NCBI GenBank assembly: GCA_030618975.1
Contig: JAUXCH010000330.1
Coordinates: 1-6,083 of the forward strand
Reading direction: 5' to 3'
Origin: Planctomycetia bacterium
GTDB taxonomy: Bacteria > Planctomycetota > PLA2 > JAEUHO01
Length of the DNA stretch: 6,083 nucleotides
Part shown: piece after piece, positions 1 through 6,054 of the stretch
How positions within the stretch are numbered: the first letter of the stretch is position 1
Layout of the letters: every line of letters starts with the position of its first letter
The notes under the pieces: model-generated
Databases searched by the model: none
Told to the model about the DNA's origin: nothing
The model's input: the letters and a program-made list of their open reading frames with translations, nothing else
Position numbers and translations under genes: made by a program

Positions 1-3
1 CGG

Positions 4-426
4 CTAGCGGGTGGGCGGAACGAGGGAGCGGACCACCGCTTCCACGAACCACTCGACCTCGCCCTCACCGAGGCCGGTCCGCTCCTGCACCGCGCGCGGC
101 AGCGCTCCGGCGCGCTGCGACCTCAGCGCCGAGAGGCTCTCGCGCGCCGTGACCCCGGCCGGCGTGAGCTGCGCCAGGCGCCGCCGCCGGTCGAGCCCCG
201 TCCGGCGCTCCACCAGGCCTTCGGCGACCGCTCGGTCGACGAACCGGGTCGCCGTGGAGCGGGACCGTCCCAGGCGGGTCGCCACGTCGCCCATCGGGAG
301 GTCCTCGCCGGGAACCAGGACGAGGAGCACGCGCGCCGTGGCCTCCGCGAGGCCCGTCCGGCGGGCGTCGTCCCGGAGGCCGAGGCAGAGGAGGCGCTCC
401 AGGTCGTCGAGCAGGTGGCTGCGCAT
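4..426 (-). CDS. MarR-family winged-helix transcriptional regulator
   Basis: This encodes a 140-residue protein of normal MarR length, so a cytoplasmic, dimeric DNA-binding regulator is expected. Residues about 27-91 form the winged helix-turn-helix: the segment PMGDVATRLGRSRSTATRFV (44-63) is the helix-turn-helix, followed by EGLVERR. The wing carries the DRR signature at 79-81 and ends in LTPAG (87-91). The helices at about 1-25 and 93-138 would form the dimer interface. I chose the ATG at 424-426. A TTG five codons upstream (439-441) keeps the frame open, but it lies inside the 429-441 inverted repeat and neither start has a clear Shine-Dalgarno sequence. The gene is divergent from the gene at 546, so it may control itself and perhaps that gene. 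Ligand and regulon cannot be read from the sequence. The family is well supported; the specific role is unknown. Confidence 0.88.
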   Translation of the reverse strand: MRSHLLDDLERLLCLGLRDDARRTGLAEATARVLLVLVPGEDLPMGDVATRLGRSRSTATRFVDRAVAEGLVERRTGLDRRRRLAQLTPAGVTARESLSALRSQRAGALPRAVQERTGLGEGEVEWFVEAVVRSLVPPTR

Positions 427-428
427 GC

Positions 429-441
429 TTGCATGATGCAA
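429..441. promoter_or_regulatory. Perfect inverted repeat, probable MarR operator
   Basis: TTGCAT-G-ATGCAA is a perfect 6+1+6 bp inverted repeat, noticeably AT-richer than its surroundings. It lies 2 bp upstream of the regulator's ATG in the divergent intergenic gap. Many MarR dimers bind short palindromes of this size (family knowledge). Binding here would block initiation or early elongation of the regulator gene, so autoregulation is the simplest inference. It is about 60 bp upstream of the candidate -10 element of the rightward gene, so control of that side is less certain. Confidence 0.6.
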
Positions 442-500
442 CCAAAGGGGCGAAGCGGCCAGAAACCGACCTCCCGGGCCGCCTCGGGCCCAGGATCCGG

Positions 501-506
501 TACAGT
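501..506 (+). promoter_or_regulatory. Candidate -10 element for the 546 gene block
   Basis: TACAGT, in the context CCGGTACAGTCTG, lies 39 bp upstream of the ATG at 546 in the divergent gap. It resembles a sigma-70 -10 hexamer, and its CCGGTA lead-in is shared with the TATACT element at 3975-3980 (CCGGTATACTGCTG). There is no recognisable -35 hexamer at the usual spacing. The call rests on position and on similarity to the second element. Confidence 0.35.
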
Positions 507-545
507 CTGGCGGAAGCGCCGAGTCGACCGGGCGGGGGGGCGACC

Positions 546-1331
546 ATGAAGACGTTCGCGGAGCAGAAGGCGTTCTTCGACGCCACCTGGCCCGCCCTGC
601 AGGCAGCGGCCCGCCAGGGGGGTGCGGAGGCCTTCCTGGCCCTCATCGACCGCCGCGAGGACGACCTGGAGAAGCGCGTGCTCCATCTCTTCGCGCGCCA
701 GGGCCTCGTGCTGAGCGAGTGGGACGGCAAGAGCCTCGATCTCGCGGCGGGTGTCGCGCGGGGTTCCATCGACCGCCTCGTGGACGAGGCGCGCGGAGCC
801 GGGGCCGAAGGGGACGGGGAAACCGTCCGCCGCCGGACCGAACTCGCCAACGCGATCTCCTACAACCTCGCCGCGGACCTCGCGGACTGCTGGCCCGGGG
901 AGCGTCCCGCGCTCACGGAGGCCCTCTTCGAGGAGGGACTCCGGGCCGCGGAGGACTGCGTCCGGTGGCGCGCGGAGCTCGGGAAGGGGCCCGGCGACAA
1001 CTCCATGGCGTGGTGGGCCAAGGGCATGCACCTGCTGAGCCTCGGGCGCAAGCAGGACGCGGTCCACGGCTTCCGCCAGTCCCTCGCCCTCGCCCAGGAG
1101 GTCGCAGAGACCGACGAGGATTTCGGGGTCGTACTCGGACGCGGGTACGCAGGCCTCGCGCGTTGGATCGCGGGCGAGGACGCCGGTCGCGAGGAGTACC
1201 GCGAAGCGCTTGCGGTCTTCGGGAGCCAGCTCGCCGACGCGGATACGAAGGACGACGCCCGGTTCGGCATCGATCAGCTCGAGACGGTGAAGTTGCGCTA
1301 CGGTCCCACCGAGGTTTCGCAGACGCCATGA
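546..1331 (+). CDS. Unrecognised helical TPR-like protein
   Basis: This encodes 261 residues with no signal peptide or membrane segment, so it is probably cytoplasmic. I do not recognise a family. The sequence reads as almost entirely alpha-helical. Residues 154-186 (MAWWAKGMHLLSLGRKQDAV onward) look like one tetratricopeptide helix pair, and about 199-229 (GYAGLARWIAGEDAGREEYR and following) like a second, irregular one. The N-terminal half has amphipathic helices without a clear motif. The frame is open from 429, but the ATG at 546 is preferred because a G-rich tract (534-540) sits 5 bp upstream as a weak ribosome-binding site, and the upstream codons look non-coding and overlap the operator. 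Its stop overlaps the next start as ATGA, which implies translational coupling to the membrane protein at 1328. A scaffold or partner role for that protein is inference only. Confidence 0.8.
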   Translation: MKTFAEQKAFFDATWPALQAAARQGGAEAFLALIDRREDDLEKRVLHLFARQGLVLSEWDGKSLDLAAGVARGSIDRLVDEARGAGAEGDGETVRRRTELANAISYNLAADLADCWPGERPALTEALFEEGLRAAEDCVRWRAELGKGPGDNSMAWWAKGMHLLSLGRKQDAVHGFRQSLALAQEVAETDEDFGVVLGRGYAGLARWIAGEDAGREEYREALAVFGSQLADADTKDDARFGIDQLETVKLRYGPTEVSQTP

Positions 1332-2164
1332 CGACCGACTGGACCGCCAACCCGGAGGCTGGCAAGCGCTCGACGACCCGACGCAAGGTGTGGGGGGGGC
1401 TCGCCGCTCTCCTCGTGCTCGCGCTCGGCCTGCTGGCCTTCGCGATCGCGTCCCGCGACGCGAAACCCACCGCGCCGCCGCCGGCGGCGACCATCCGCTT
1501 CCGCGTGGTGGACGAGGCCGGCGAGCCGATCCGGCACGCGGAGGTGTTCGTCCTCGCGGGCGAGGACGTGCCGGAGGGCGGGGCCGGGCGCTGGTCGGAG
1601 GAGGACGCGACGCTGACGCTGCCGGCCGTGGTGCGGGGATCGGCCGTGGCCGTGCAGGCACGGGGCTATCGCTCGGACGTGGCGCAGAGCGTCTCGGAGG
1701 ACCGCACCTTCGTCCTCCGGTCGGGAATCTTCATTCGCCTCGAGGTGCAAGGCGTCGATGCCGAGGCGATCGGCGACGACGTGCTCGTCTTCCAGGTCAA
1801 CCCTGCGGCGACCGAGGCGCTTTCCGACGACCAGCGCGTCAAGATCGTGAACCTGATGACGGCCGTCGTGCCGCCGCCCGACGGCGCGAGGCTGCTCCCG
1901 GCGGGCGACTTCGGCTTCGCCGTGCAGGGGACGATCGCGAAGCAGGGACTGTTGCTGCCGCTCGCCGGGCGCTACGTCGTCCGGTGGGGACTGCTCGACC
2001 CGCCGTCGGGGATCTGGCTCTCGATGCCCGAGGAGGTCCGCGCCGTGATCGAGGTCGCGGACGATGATCGAGGCCAGGTCTTCGCGATCCCGGTGACCCC
2101 CGAGGCGCTCGAGCGGACGCGCACCCGGCTGCGCGAGCGCGTCCGGGAGGTGGGGGAGCGGTAG
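1328..2164 (+). CDS. Single-pass membrane protein with carboxypeptidase-regulatory-like domain
   Basis: This encodes 278 residues. A basic cytoplasmic tail (KRSTTRRK, 13-20) precedes one hydrophobic helix at about 22-41, and no signal-peptidase site is evident. It therefore looks like a signal anchor with the bulk outside the cytoplasmic membrane. A proline/alanine-rich linker (46-54) leads to a beta-rich segment at about 55-133, including IRFRVVDEAGEPIRHAEVFV and a later RGYRSD. This fits the carboxypeptidase-regulatory-like (transthyretin-like) fold, normally a structural or binding module. Residues about 134-260 alternate beta-like stretches and match no family I recognise; the C-terminus is an arginine/glutamate-rich helix. 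The ATG overlaps the upstream stop by 4 bp, and the nearest GAGG (1311-1314) is too far away for a normal ribosome-binding site, so coupled translation is likely. A G8 run at 1392-1399 lies at the start of the membrane helix. Function is unknown. Confidence 0.82.
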   Translation: MTTDWTANPEAGKRSTTRRKVWGGLAALLVLALGLLAFAIASRDAKPTAPPPAATIRFRVVDEAGEPIRHAEVFVLAGEDVPEGGAGRWSEEDATLTLPAVVRGSAVAVQARGYRSDVAQSVSEDRTFVLRSGIFIRLEVQGVDAEAIGDDVLVFQVNPAATEALSDDQRVKIVNLMTAVVPPPDGARLLPAGDFGFAVQGTIAKQGLLLPLAGRYVVRWGLLDPPSGIWLSMPEEVRAVIEVADDDRGQVFAIPVTPEALERTRTRLRERVREVGER

Positions 2165-2217
2165 CCCGGCCCTCGCGAACGGATCGGGCCCGAGACCCGC
2201 CTTGCAGGCGCACGACG

Positions 2218-2223
2218 AAGGAG
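2218..2223 (+). promoter_or_regulatory. Shine-Dalgarno sequence of proS
   Basis: AAGGAG lies 7 bp upstream of the ATG at 2231. It favours that start over the in-frame ATG two codons later at 2237. It is the clearest ribosome-binding site in the window. Confidence 0.75.
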
Positions 2224-2230
2224 TCTCCCG

Positions 2231-3970
2231 ATGCGCATGTCCCGCGCCTTTCTCGCCACGCTCCGCGACGCCCCGGCCGACGCCGAGGCGCAGAGCCACG
2301 TGCTCCTCGCGCGCTCGGGCCTGCTCTCGAAGCTGGGGGCCGGCCTCTACGCCTATCCGCCCGCCCTCTGGCGGACGATCCGGAAGATCTCGGACATCGT
2401 GCGCGCGGAGCTGGACCGGGCCGGCGCCGAGGAGCTGATGCTGCCGATCGTGCAGCCGCGCGAGCTGTGGGACGCGAGCGGCCGCTGGAGCCGGTACGTC
2501 GCCGACGGGATCCTCTTCCACTTCCGCGACCGCAAGGAGGCCGAGCTCTGCCTCGGTCCCACGCACGAGGAGGTGATCACCCGGCTCGTGTCCGAGAAGG
2601 TCCACACGTACCGGCAGCTGCCCCTGAACCTCTACCAGATCCAGACGAAGATGCGCGACGAGATCCGGCCACGCTTCGGCCTGATGCGCGCGCGCGAGTT
2701 CCTCATGAAGGACGCGTACTCCTTCGACGTCGACGACGCGGGGCTCGACGTGGCGTACGCGAAGATGGACGAGGCCTACCGGCGCATCTTCGACCGGTGC
2801 GGCCTGCGCATCATGGTGGTCGAGGCGGACCCCGGGGCGATCGGCGGCGGCGGCAGTCAGGAGTTCATGGTCGTCGCGGACACCGGCGAGGACGCGCTCC
2901 TCCACTGCGCGTGCGGCTACGCCGCGAACGCCGAGAAGGCCGACAGCGTGCCGGCCGGCGCGCCGTCGGGCGGGGAGCCCCGGCCGCTCCGCCGGGAGGC
3001 CACGCCGAACGTGCGCACCGTCGAGCAGCTCCACGAGTTCTTCCCCGACGTCTTGCCGGGGCGCATGGTGAAGACCGTCCTCTACACCGCCGTACGCGGC
3101 GAGGAGGAGGAGGACCTCGCCGTGCTCATCCGGGGCGACCTGCCGATCAACGAGGTGAAGCTCGCGAACCACCTCGGCGCGGATGCGCTGCAGCTGGCCG
3201 ACGACGACGCCGTGCGCCGGATGACGGGAGCCGAGCCGGGCTTCGCCGGGCCGGTCGGCCTGGCGCAGGGCGTGCGGCTGCTCGCGGACCTGACGACCCG
3301 GGACATGACGAACGTGCTGTGCGGTGCCAACGACACGGACGTCCACTGCCTCGACGTGAACGCCGGGCGCGACTTCCCCGAACCGCCCACCGTGGACCTC
3401 AGGCTCGCGCAGGCCGGCGAGGGGTGTCCGCGGTGCGGGAAACCGCTCGACGCGTCCCGCGGAATCGAGGTCGGTCACATCTTCAAGCTGGGCACCAAGT
3501 ACAGCGTGGCGATGGACGCGACCTTCACCGCCGAGGACGGGACGCAGCGGCCCTTCGTGATGGGCTGCTACGGCATCGGCGTGAGCCGCATCGCGGCCGC
3601 GGCGGTGGAGCAGAGCCACGACGACGCGGGCATCGTCTGGCCCGCCGCCCTCGCCCCGTGGCACGTGCACCTGCTCCAGCTGAACCGCAAGGACGAGGCG
3701 CAGACCGGGGTCGCGGAGCGCCTCTACCACGAGCTCGTGGCGGCGGGCGTGGAGGTCCTGTTCGACGACCGGTCGGCGTCCGCCGGCATCAAGTTCAAGG
3801 ATGCCGACCTGATCGGCCTCCCGTTCCGTCTCGTGGCGGGCCGGACGGCGAAGGACGGCCGCGTGGAGCTCTCGGCCCGGTGCGGCACGGAGCGGGAGAC
3901 GGTGGCCGTGGAAGAGGCGGTCGCCCGGGTCCGGCGCCTGCTGAAGGAGGCTCTCGCAGGAAACGCATGA
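2231..3970 (+). CDS. proS: Prolyl-tRNA synthetase, bacterial type with editing domain
   Basis: This cytoplasmic class II enzyme attaches proline to tRNA-Pro using ATP. Its 579 residues are close to the roughly 570 of the bacterial (E. coli-like) form. The N-terminal catalytic part includes LGPTHEE (108-114) and class II motif 2 at about 141-165 (RPRFGLMRAREF, then KDAYSF). The editing insertion (INS, YbaK-like) runs from about 225 to 395. It keeps the lysine in MVKTVLY at K281, matching the E. coli editing lysine K279, as well as GFAGPVGL and the GAND segment at 365-368. Hydrolysis of Ala-tRNA-Pro is therefore expected to be intact. C226/C228 and C399/C402 flank this insertion. Motif 3 is GCYGIGVSR (445-453), and the anticodon-binding domain occupies about 470-575. 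All key motifs are present with no frameshift. The 66-bp gap upstream shows no promoter I can defend, so read-through from the upstream pair is possible. Confidence 0.98.
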   Translation: MRMSRAFLATLRDAPADAEAQSHVLLARSGLLSKLGAGLYAYPPALWRTIRKISDIVRAELDRAGAEELMLPIVQPRELWDASGRWSRYVADGILFHFRDRKEAELCLGPTHEEVITRLVSEKVHTYRQLPLNLYQIQTKMRDEIRPRFGLMRAREFLMKDAYSFDVDDAGLDVAYAKMDEAYRRIFDRCGLRIMVVEADPGAIGGGGSQEFMVVADTGEDALLHCACGYAANAEKADSVPAGAPSGGEPRPLRREATPNVRTVEQLHEFFPDVLPGRMVKTVLYTAVRGEEEEDLAVLIRGDLPINEVKLANHLGADALQLADDDAVRRMTGAEPGFAGPVGLAQGVRLLADLTTRDMTNVLCGANDTDVHCLDVNAGRDFPEPPTVDLRLAQAGEGCPRCGKPLDASRGIEVGHIFKLGTKYSVAMDATFTAEDGTQRPFVMGCYGIGVSRIAAAAVEQSHDDAGIVWPAALAPWHVHLLQLNRKDEAQTGVAERLYHELVAAGVEVLFDDRSASAGIKFKDADLIGLPFRLVAGRTAKDGRVELSARCGTERETVAVEEAVARVRRLLKEALAGNA

Positions 3971-3974
3971 CCGG

Positions 3975-3980
3975 TATACT
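3975..3980 (+). promoter_or_regulatory. -10 element just upstream of the 3990 gene
   Basis: TATACT, in the context CCGGTATACTGCTG, lies in the 19-bp gap between proS and the next gene and ends 9 bp before its ATG. A start site about 7 bp downstream would fall within a few bases of the ATG, giving a leaderless or nearly leaderless mRNA. The gap contains no Shine-Dalgarno sequence, which agrees with this. No good -35 hexamer is visible in the end of proS. Confidence 0.55.
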
Positions 3981-3989
3981 GCTGTCCTG

Positions 3990-5720
3990 ATGCGACGGTT
4001 CCTCCCGCTCCTCGTCGTCCTCTGCGCCGTCCTGCCGGCCCACGCGGCCCCGAGCGCCTGCCAGGCCTGGAAGAAGCGCCAGAAGACGGTCGACAAGCAG
4101 GAGAAGGTCTACTGGGACAACTACCGCGGCCGTCTCGACGGGATGTACGCCGAGTGGCGCTCCCAGTGGAGCCTCTGGCGCGGCGACCCCGATGCCTACA
4201 AGGACGAGGTCGAAGACGTCACCGTCCTCCGCGAGCTCTACGCCGAGTACCGAAGCATCCAGGACGCGCGCGCGGAGATCGACCTCGACCTCGCGATCTC
4301 CTCGGTCGCGGAGGCCGCCGATCGGCTCCTCGACGAGCTGTTCGACGTGCTCAAGGCCGAGAGGAAGCTCGAAGACGAGCTCGCCGAGGCACGGCCGACG
4401 CTGCTCCGCGACTACTACGACCAGGAGCCGGCCATCCGGCTGGACGGCTCGGCCGTGCGCATCCGTGGACTCGTCCGTGCACTCTCCAGGTGTTCGGGCG
4501 CCGTCCTGTTCCTCGGCGGCGAGGGGCTGGCCAAGGCGAAGCGGGCCGACAAGAAGAAATCGGTGGCCCGCCGCGCGGCGGTGCTCGACGCGCTCGGCGC
4601 GACGAAGGCCGACGAGGCGCGTCCCGTGCTCGAGCAGCAGCTGGCCGCCGCGGAGCCTGCGGTGCGGATCGTGGCCCTCGAGAACCTGGTGCCGTACGGC
4701 GAGGCTGCCGTCGCCGCGCTGCGGCCCCTGCTCGAGGACCCGGCCCCCGTCGTGCGCCGCGCGCTGCTCGAGCAGATTGCGGAGGACGGTTCCGCCGTCG
4801 CCGCGTGGGGCCCCTCCGTGACGGCCGGGGACGAGAACGAGAGCGGTCTCGTCCGCGCGCGGGCCCTCGAGGCGCTGGTCGCCCTGACGGGGCGGGCCGA
4901 CCTGGGCGACGACGAGGCGAAGTGGCACGACTGGTTGGAGAAGAACCGCGAGGCGATTCGAGAGGGGACCTGGAAGCGTCCGGAGCCCGCCCTGAAGCCC
5001 GAGGAGGGAAAGCCCGAGGTGGAGGCCGTGGACGAGCGCCAGGTCGTTCGGCCCGAGGCGGTCACGACCTTCTACGGCGTGGGGGCGCCCGGTCGCCGGA
5101 TCCTGTTCGTTCTCGACGGATCGTCCGACATGCGCCTGCCCGCGGACCTCGCCACGCAGCAGGAGAAGAGCCGGCGTACGTGGATCCGCACGATCGGCAA
5201 GTGGAAGGGCCTCCATCCCAACCACCAGGCGGTGATGCTCGAGCAGCTGTCGGGCACGCTCGGCCGGATGACGAAAGACGCCCGCTTCGCCGTCCTCTAC
5301 CTGACGGGCGGCAACCCCGAGCGGGTGCCCGTCTACGGCGACAAGAAGCCGCTCACTCCCTCCAAGGGACGCAACCGGAAGCTCCTCAAGGCGATCGCGA
5401 AGCCGGAACCCAACGGCACGATTTCGGCCGAGGAGGGGCTCCGGCGCGCGTTCGCCCTCTGCGGCGCCGAGCCGCTCGAGAACCCGGGCGCGAAGGACGT
5501 GTGCCTCGGCACCGTGTTCCTCCTGCACACCGGCTGGGTCGGAGGGCGGTGGGGGATCCCGGAGGCGCTCGTCGCCGATTTCGAGCGGAAGAACCGCTTC
5601 CACCGCCTCCAGGTGCACGCGATCCGCGTCGCCGACCACAAGGCCGAGGCCGAGGCGCTGATGAAGGGCCTGGCGGAGGCGTCCGGCGGCACGTACCTCT
5701 GGCTCGAAGAGCTCCCGTAG
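3990..5720 (+). CDS. Exported HEAT-repeat and VWA-like protein
   Basis: This encodes 576 residues. Residues 1-19 are a Sec signal peptide (MRRFLPLLVVLCAVLPAHA) with an AHA|A signal-peptidase I site, so the protein should be periplasmic or extracellular. Residues about 25-150 are charged, aromatic-rich and helical, probably partly coiled coil. Residues 193-265 hold two HEAT-type repeats (ARRAAVLDALG...ARPVLEQQL, then AVRIVALENL...VVRRALLEQI). A third unit (about 287-300) ends in LTGRADLGDDEAKWHDW, a terminus I associate with planctomycete HEAT proteins. After an acidic/proline linker (about 325-355), a VWA-like domain starts at FYGVGAPGRRILFVLDGSSDM. Its metal site is degenerate: D376-G-S378-S-D380 replaces DxSxS, and the later aspartate motif reads LLHTGW. 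T477 in NGTIS may match the MIDAS threonine. These features suggest a binding or assembly protein, not an enzyme. The substrate is unknown. Its own promoter is likely at 3975. Confidence 0.88.
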   Translation: MRRFLPLLVVLCAVLPAHAAPSACQAWKKRQKTVDKQEKVYWDNYRGRLDGMYAEWRSQWSLWRGDPDAYKDEVEDVTVLRELYAEYRSIQDARAEIDLDLAISSVAEAADRLLDELFDVLKAERKLEDELAEARPTLLRDYYDQEPAIRLDGSAVRIRGLVRALSRCSGAVLFLGGEGLAKAKRADKKKSVARRAAVLDALGATKADEARPVLEQQLAAAEPAVRIVALENLVPYGEAAVAALRPLLEDPAPVVRRALLEQIAEDGSAVAAWGPSVTAGDENESGLVRARALEALVALTGRADLGDDEAKWHDWLEKNREAIREGTWKRPEPALKPEEGKPEVEAVDERQVVRPEAVTTFYGVGAPGRRILFVLDGSSDMRLPADLATQQEKSRRTWIRTIGKWKGLHPNHQAVMLEQLSGTLGRMTKDARFAVLYLTGGNPERVPVYGDKKPLTPSKGRNRKLLKAIAKPEPNGTISAEEGLRRAFALCGAEPLENPGAKDVCLGTVFLLHTGWVGGRWGIPEALVADFERKNRFHRLQVHAIRVADHKAEAEALMKGLAEASGGTYLWLEELP

Positions 5721-5750
5721 ACTGCGCCAATCGATCCACGATCGGCGAAC

Positions 5751-5763
5751 GGTGTCGCGCACC
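5751..5763. repeat. Short GGTG-N5-CACC hairpin
   Basis: GGTG-TCGCG-CACC is a 4-bp stem (plus one possible G-T pair) lying 31 bp after the stop of the HEAT/VWA-like gene. It has the same 13-base GGTG-N5-CACC frame as the palindrome at 5800-5812. It is short enough to arise by chance in GC-rich DNA, so the call depends on the paired copy. No T-tract follows it. Confidence 0.3.
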
Positions 5764-5788
5764 CTTCGCACGCACCCAGGGGGGCGTT

Positions 5789-5825
5789 GTCCCTTGCGGG
5801 GTGCCTGGCACCGTACAGGGGGGAC
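5789..5825. repeat. Nested palindrome in convergent gap, REP-like or terminator
   Basis: The core GGTGCC-T-GGCACC (5800-5812) is a perfect 6+1+6 inverted repeat. It sits inside outer arms GTCCC (5789-5793) and GGGAC (5821-5825), with partial pairing between, so an imperfect long stem is possible. The nine bases CTTGCGGGG at 5793-5801 recur at 5838-5846. The location between two convergent genes suits a bidirectional transcription end or a repetitive extragenic palindrome. From memory, GTGCCTGGCACC-like palindromes are multicopy in some high-GC genomes, but copy number cannot be judged here. It lacks the T-run of a classical intrinsic terminator. Confidence 0.5.
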
Positions 5826-5856
5826 CGGGTAGGACGGCTTGCGGGGCGTCGCGGGA

Positions 5857-6054
5857 TCAGTCGCCTGCGGGCGGCTTCACCGGTTGGTCGGAGAGGATCG
5901 GCCGCAGCCACGCCGGGGCCTCGGGAATCGCCTCGTCGAGCCGTTCGAGCCAGGCGTCGTCCGTGAGGCGCGTGCCGCCCGAGAGCTCGTGGTAGGGCAG
6001 GACGGCGCCGCGACAGAGGATCTCCCGGCCGTTCCACGGGAAGTCGGAGGCCAA
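5857..6054 (-). CDS. Short hypothetical protein, possibly a truncated gene end
   Basis: This is a 65-codon leftward frame ending in TGA at 5857-5859. The composition looks protein-like (for example EILCRGAVLPYHELSGG and DDAWLERLDEAIPEAPAWLR) with GC-rich third positions, and it is convergent to the preceding gene. An in-frame TAA at 6061-6063 limits it, and the only upstream start is TTG at 6052-6054 with no Shine-Dalgarno sequence. There is no signal peptide or membrane helix. It could be a small gene with a TTG start, or the 3' end of a longer gene broken by a frameshift or stop near 6060. Sequence past 6083 would be needed to decide. I recognise no family. Confidence 0.45.
   Translation of the reverse strand: MASDFPWNGREILCRGAVLPYHELSGGTRLTDDAWLERLDEAIPEAPAWLRPILSDQPVKPPAGD

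Noticed and set aside
429..545. An upstream ATG at 429 extending the TPR-like protein by 39 residues.
   Set aside because: The extension starts inside the operator palindrome, has no ribosome-binding site, would span the candidate -10 element at 501, and has non-coding-like composition.
123..1661. A 512-codon minus-strand frame spanning the MarR gene, the intergenic gap and the next two genes.
   Set aside because: It overlaps three better-supported genes, crosses the operator, and its ends are arginine/proline-rich low-complexity sequence.
2168..2190. A possible hairpin GGCCC-N13-GGGCC between the membrane protein and proS, considered as a terminator.
   Set aside because: The stem is only 5 bp with a long loop and no T-run, and such matches are frequent by chance in GC-rich sequence.
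4047..4061. Cysteine 24 of the HEAT/VWA-like protein as a lipoprotein attachment site.
   Set aside because: The preceding residues (PSA) do not fit a lipobox, which needs Leu or a similar residue at -3. The cysteine lies after a better AHA|A signal-peptidase I site.
1298..4096. A 932-codon open frame on the minus strand, opposite the membrane protein and proS.
   Set aside because: It lies antisense to proS, whose motifs are unmistakable, and its translation is a low-complexity mix rich in Arg, His, Val and Asp. Long antisense frames are expected in GC-rich DNA where stop codons are rare.
3795..5771. A 658-codon minus-strand open frame opposite the HEAT/VWA-like gene.
   Set aside because: It has shadow-type composition, no recognisable domain, and is antisense to a gene with a signal peptide and repeat domains.
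4154..5995. A 613-codon plus-strand frame overlapping the HEAT/VWA-like gene and running through the convergent gap.
   Set aside because: It is very Arg/Gly/Pro-rich with no domain, and is explained as a shifted reading of the real gene.
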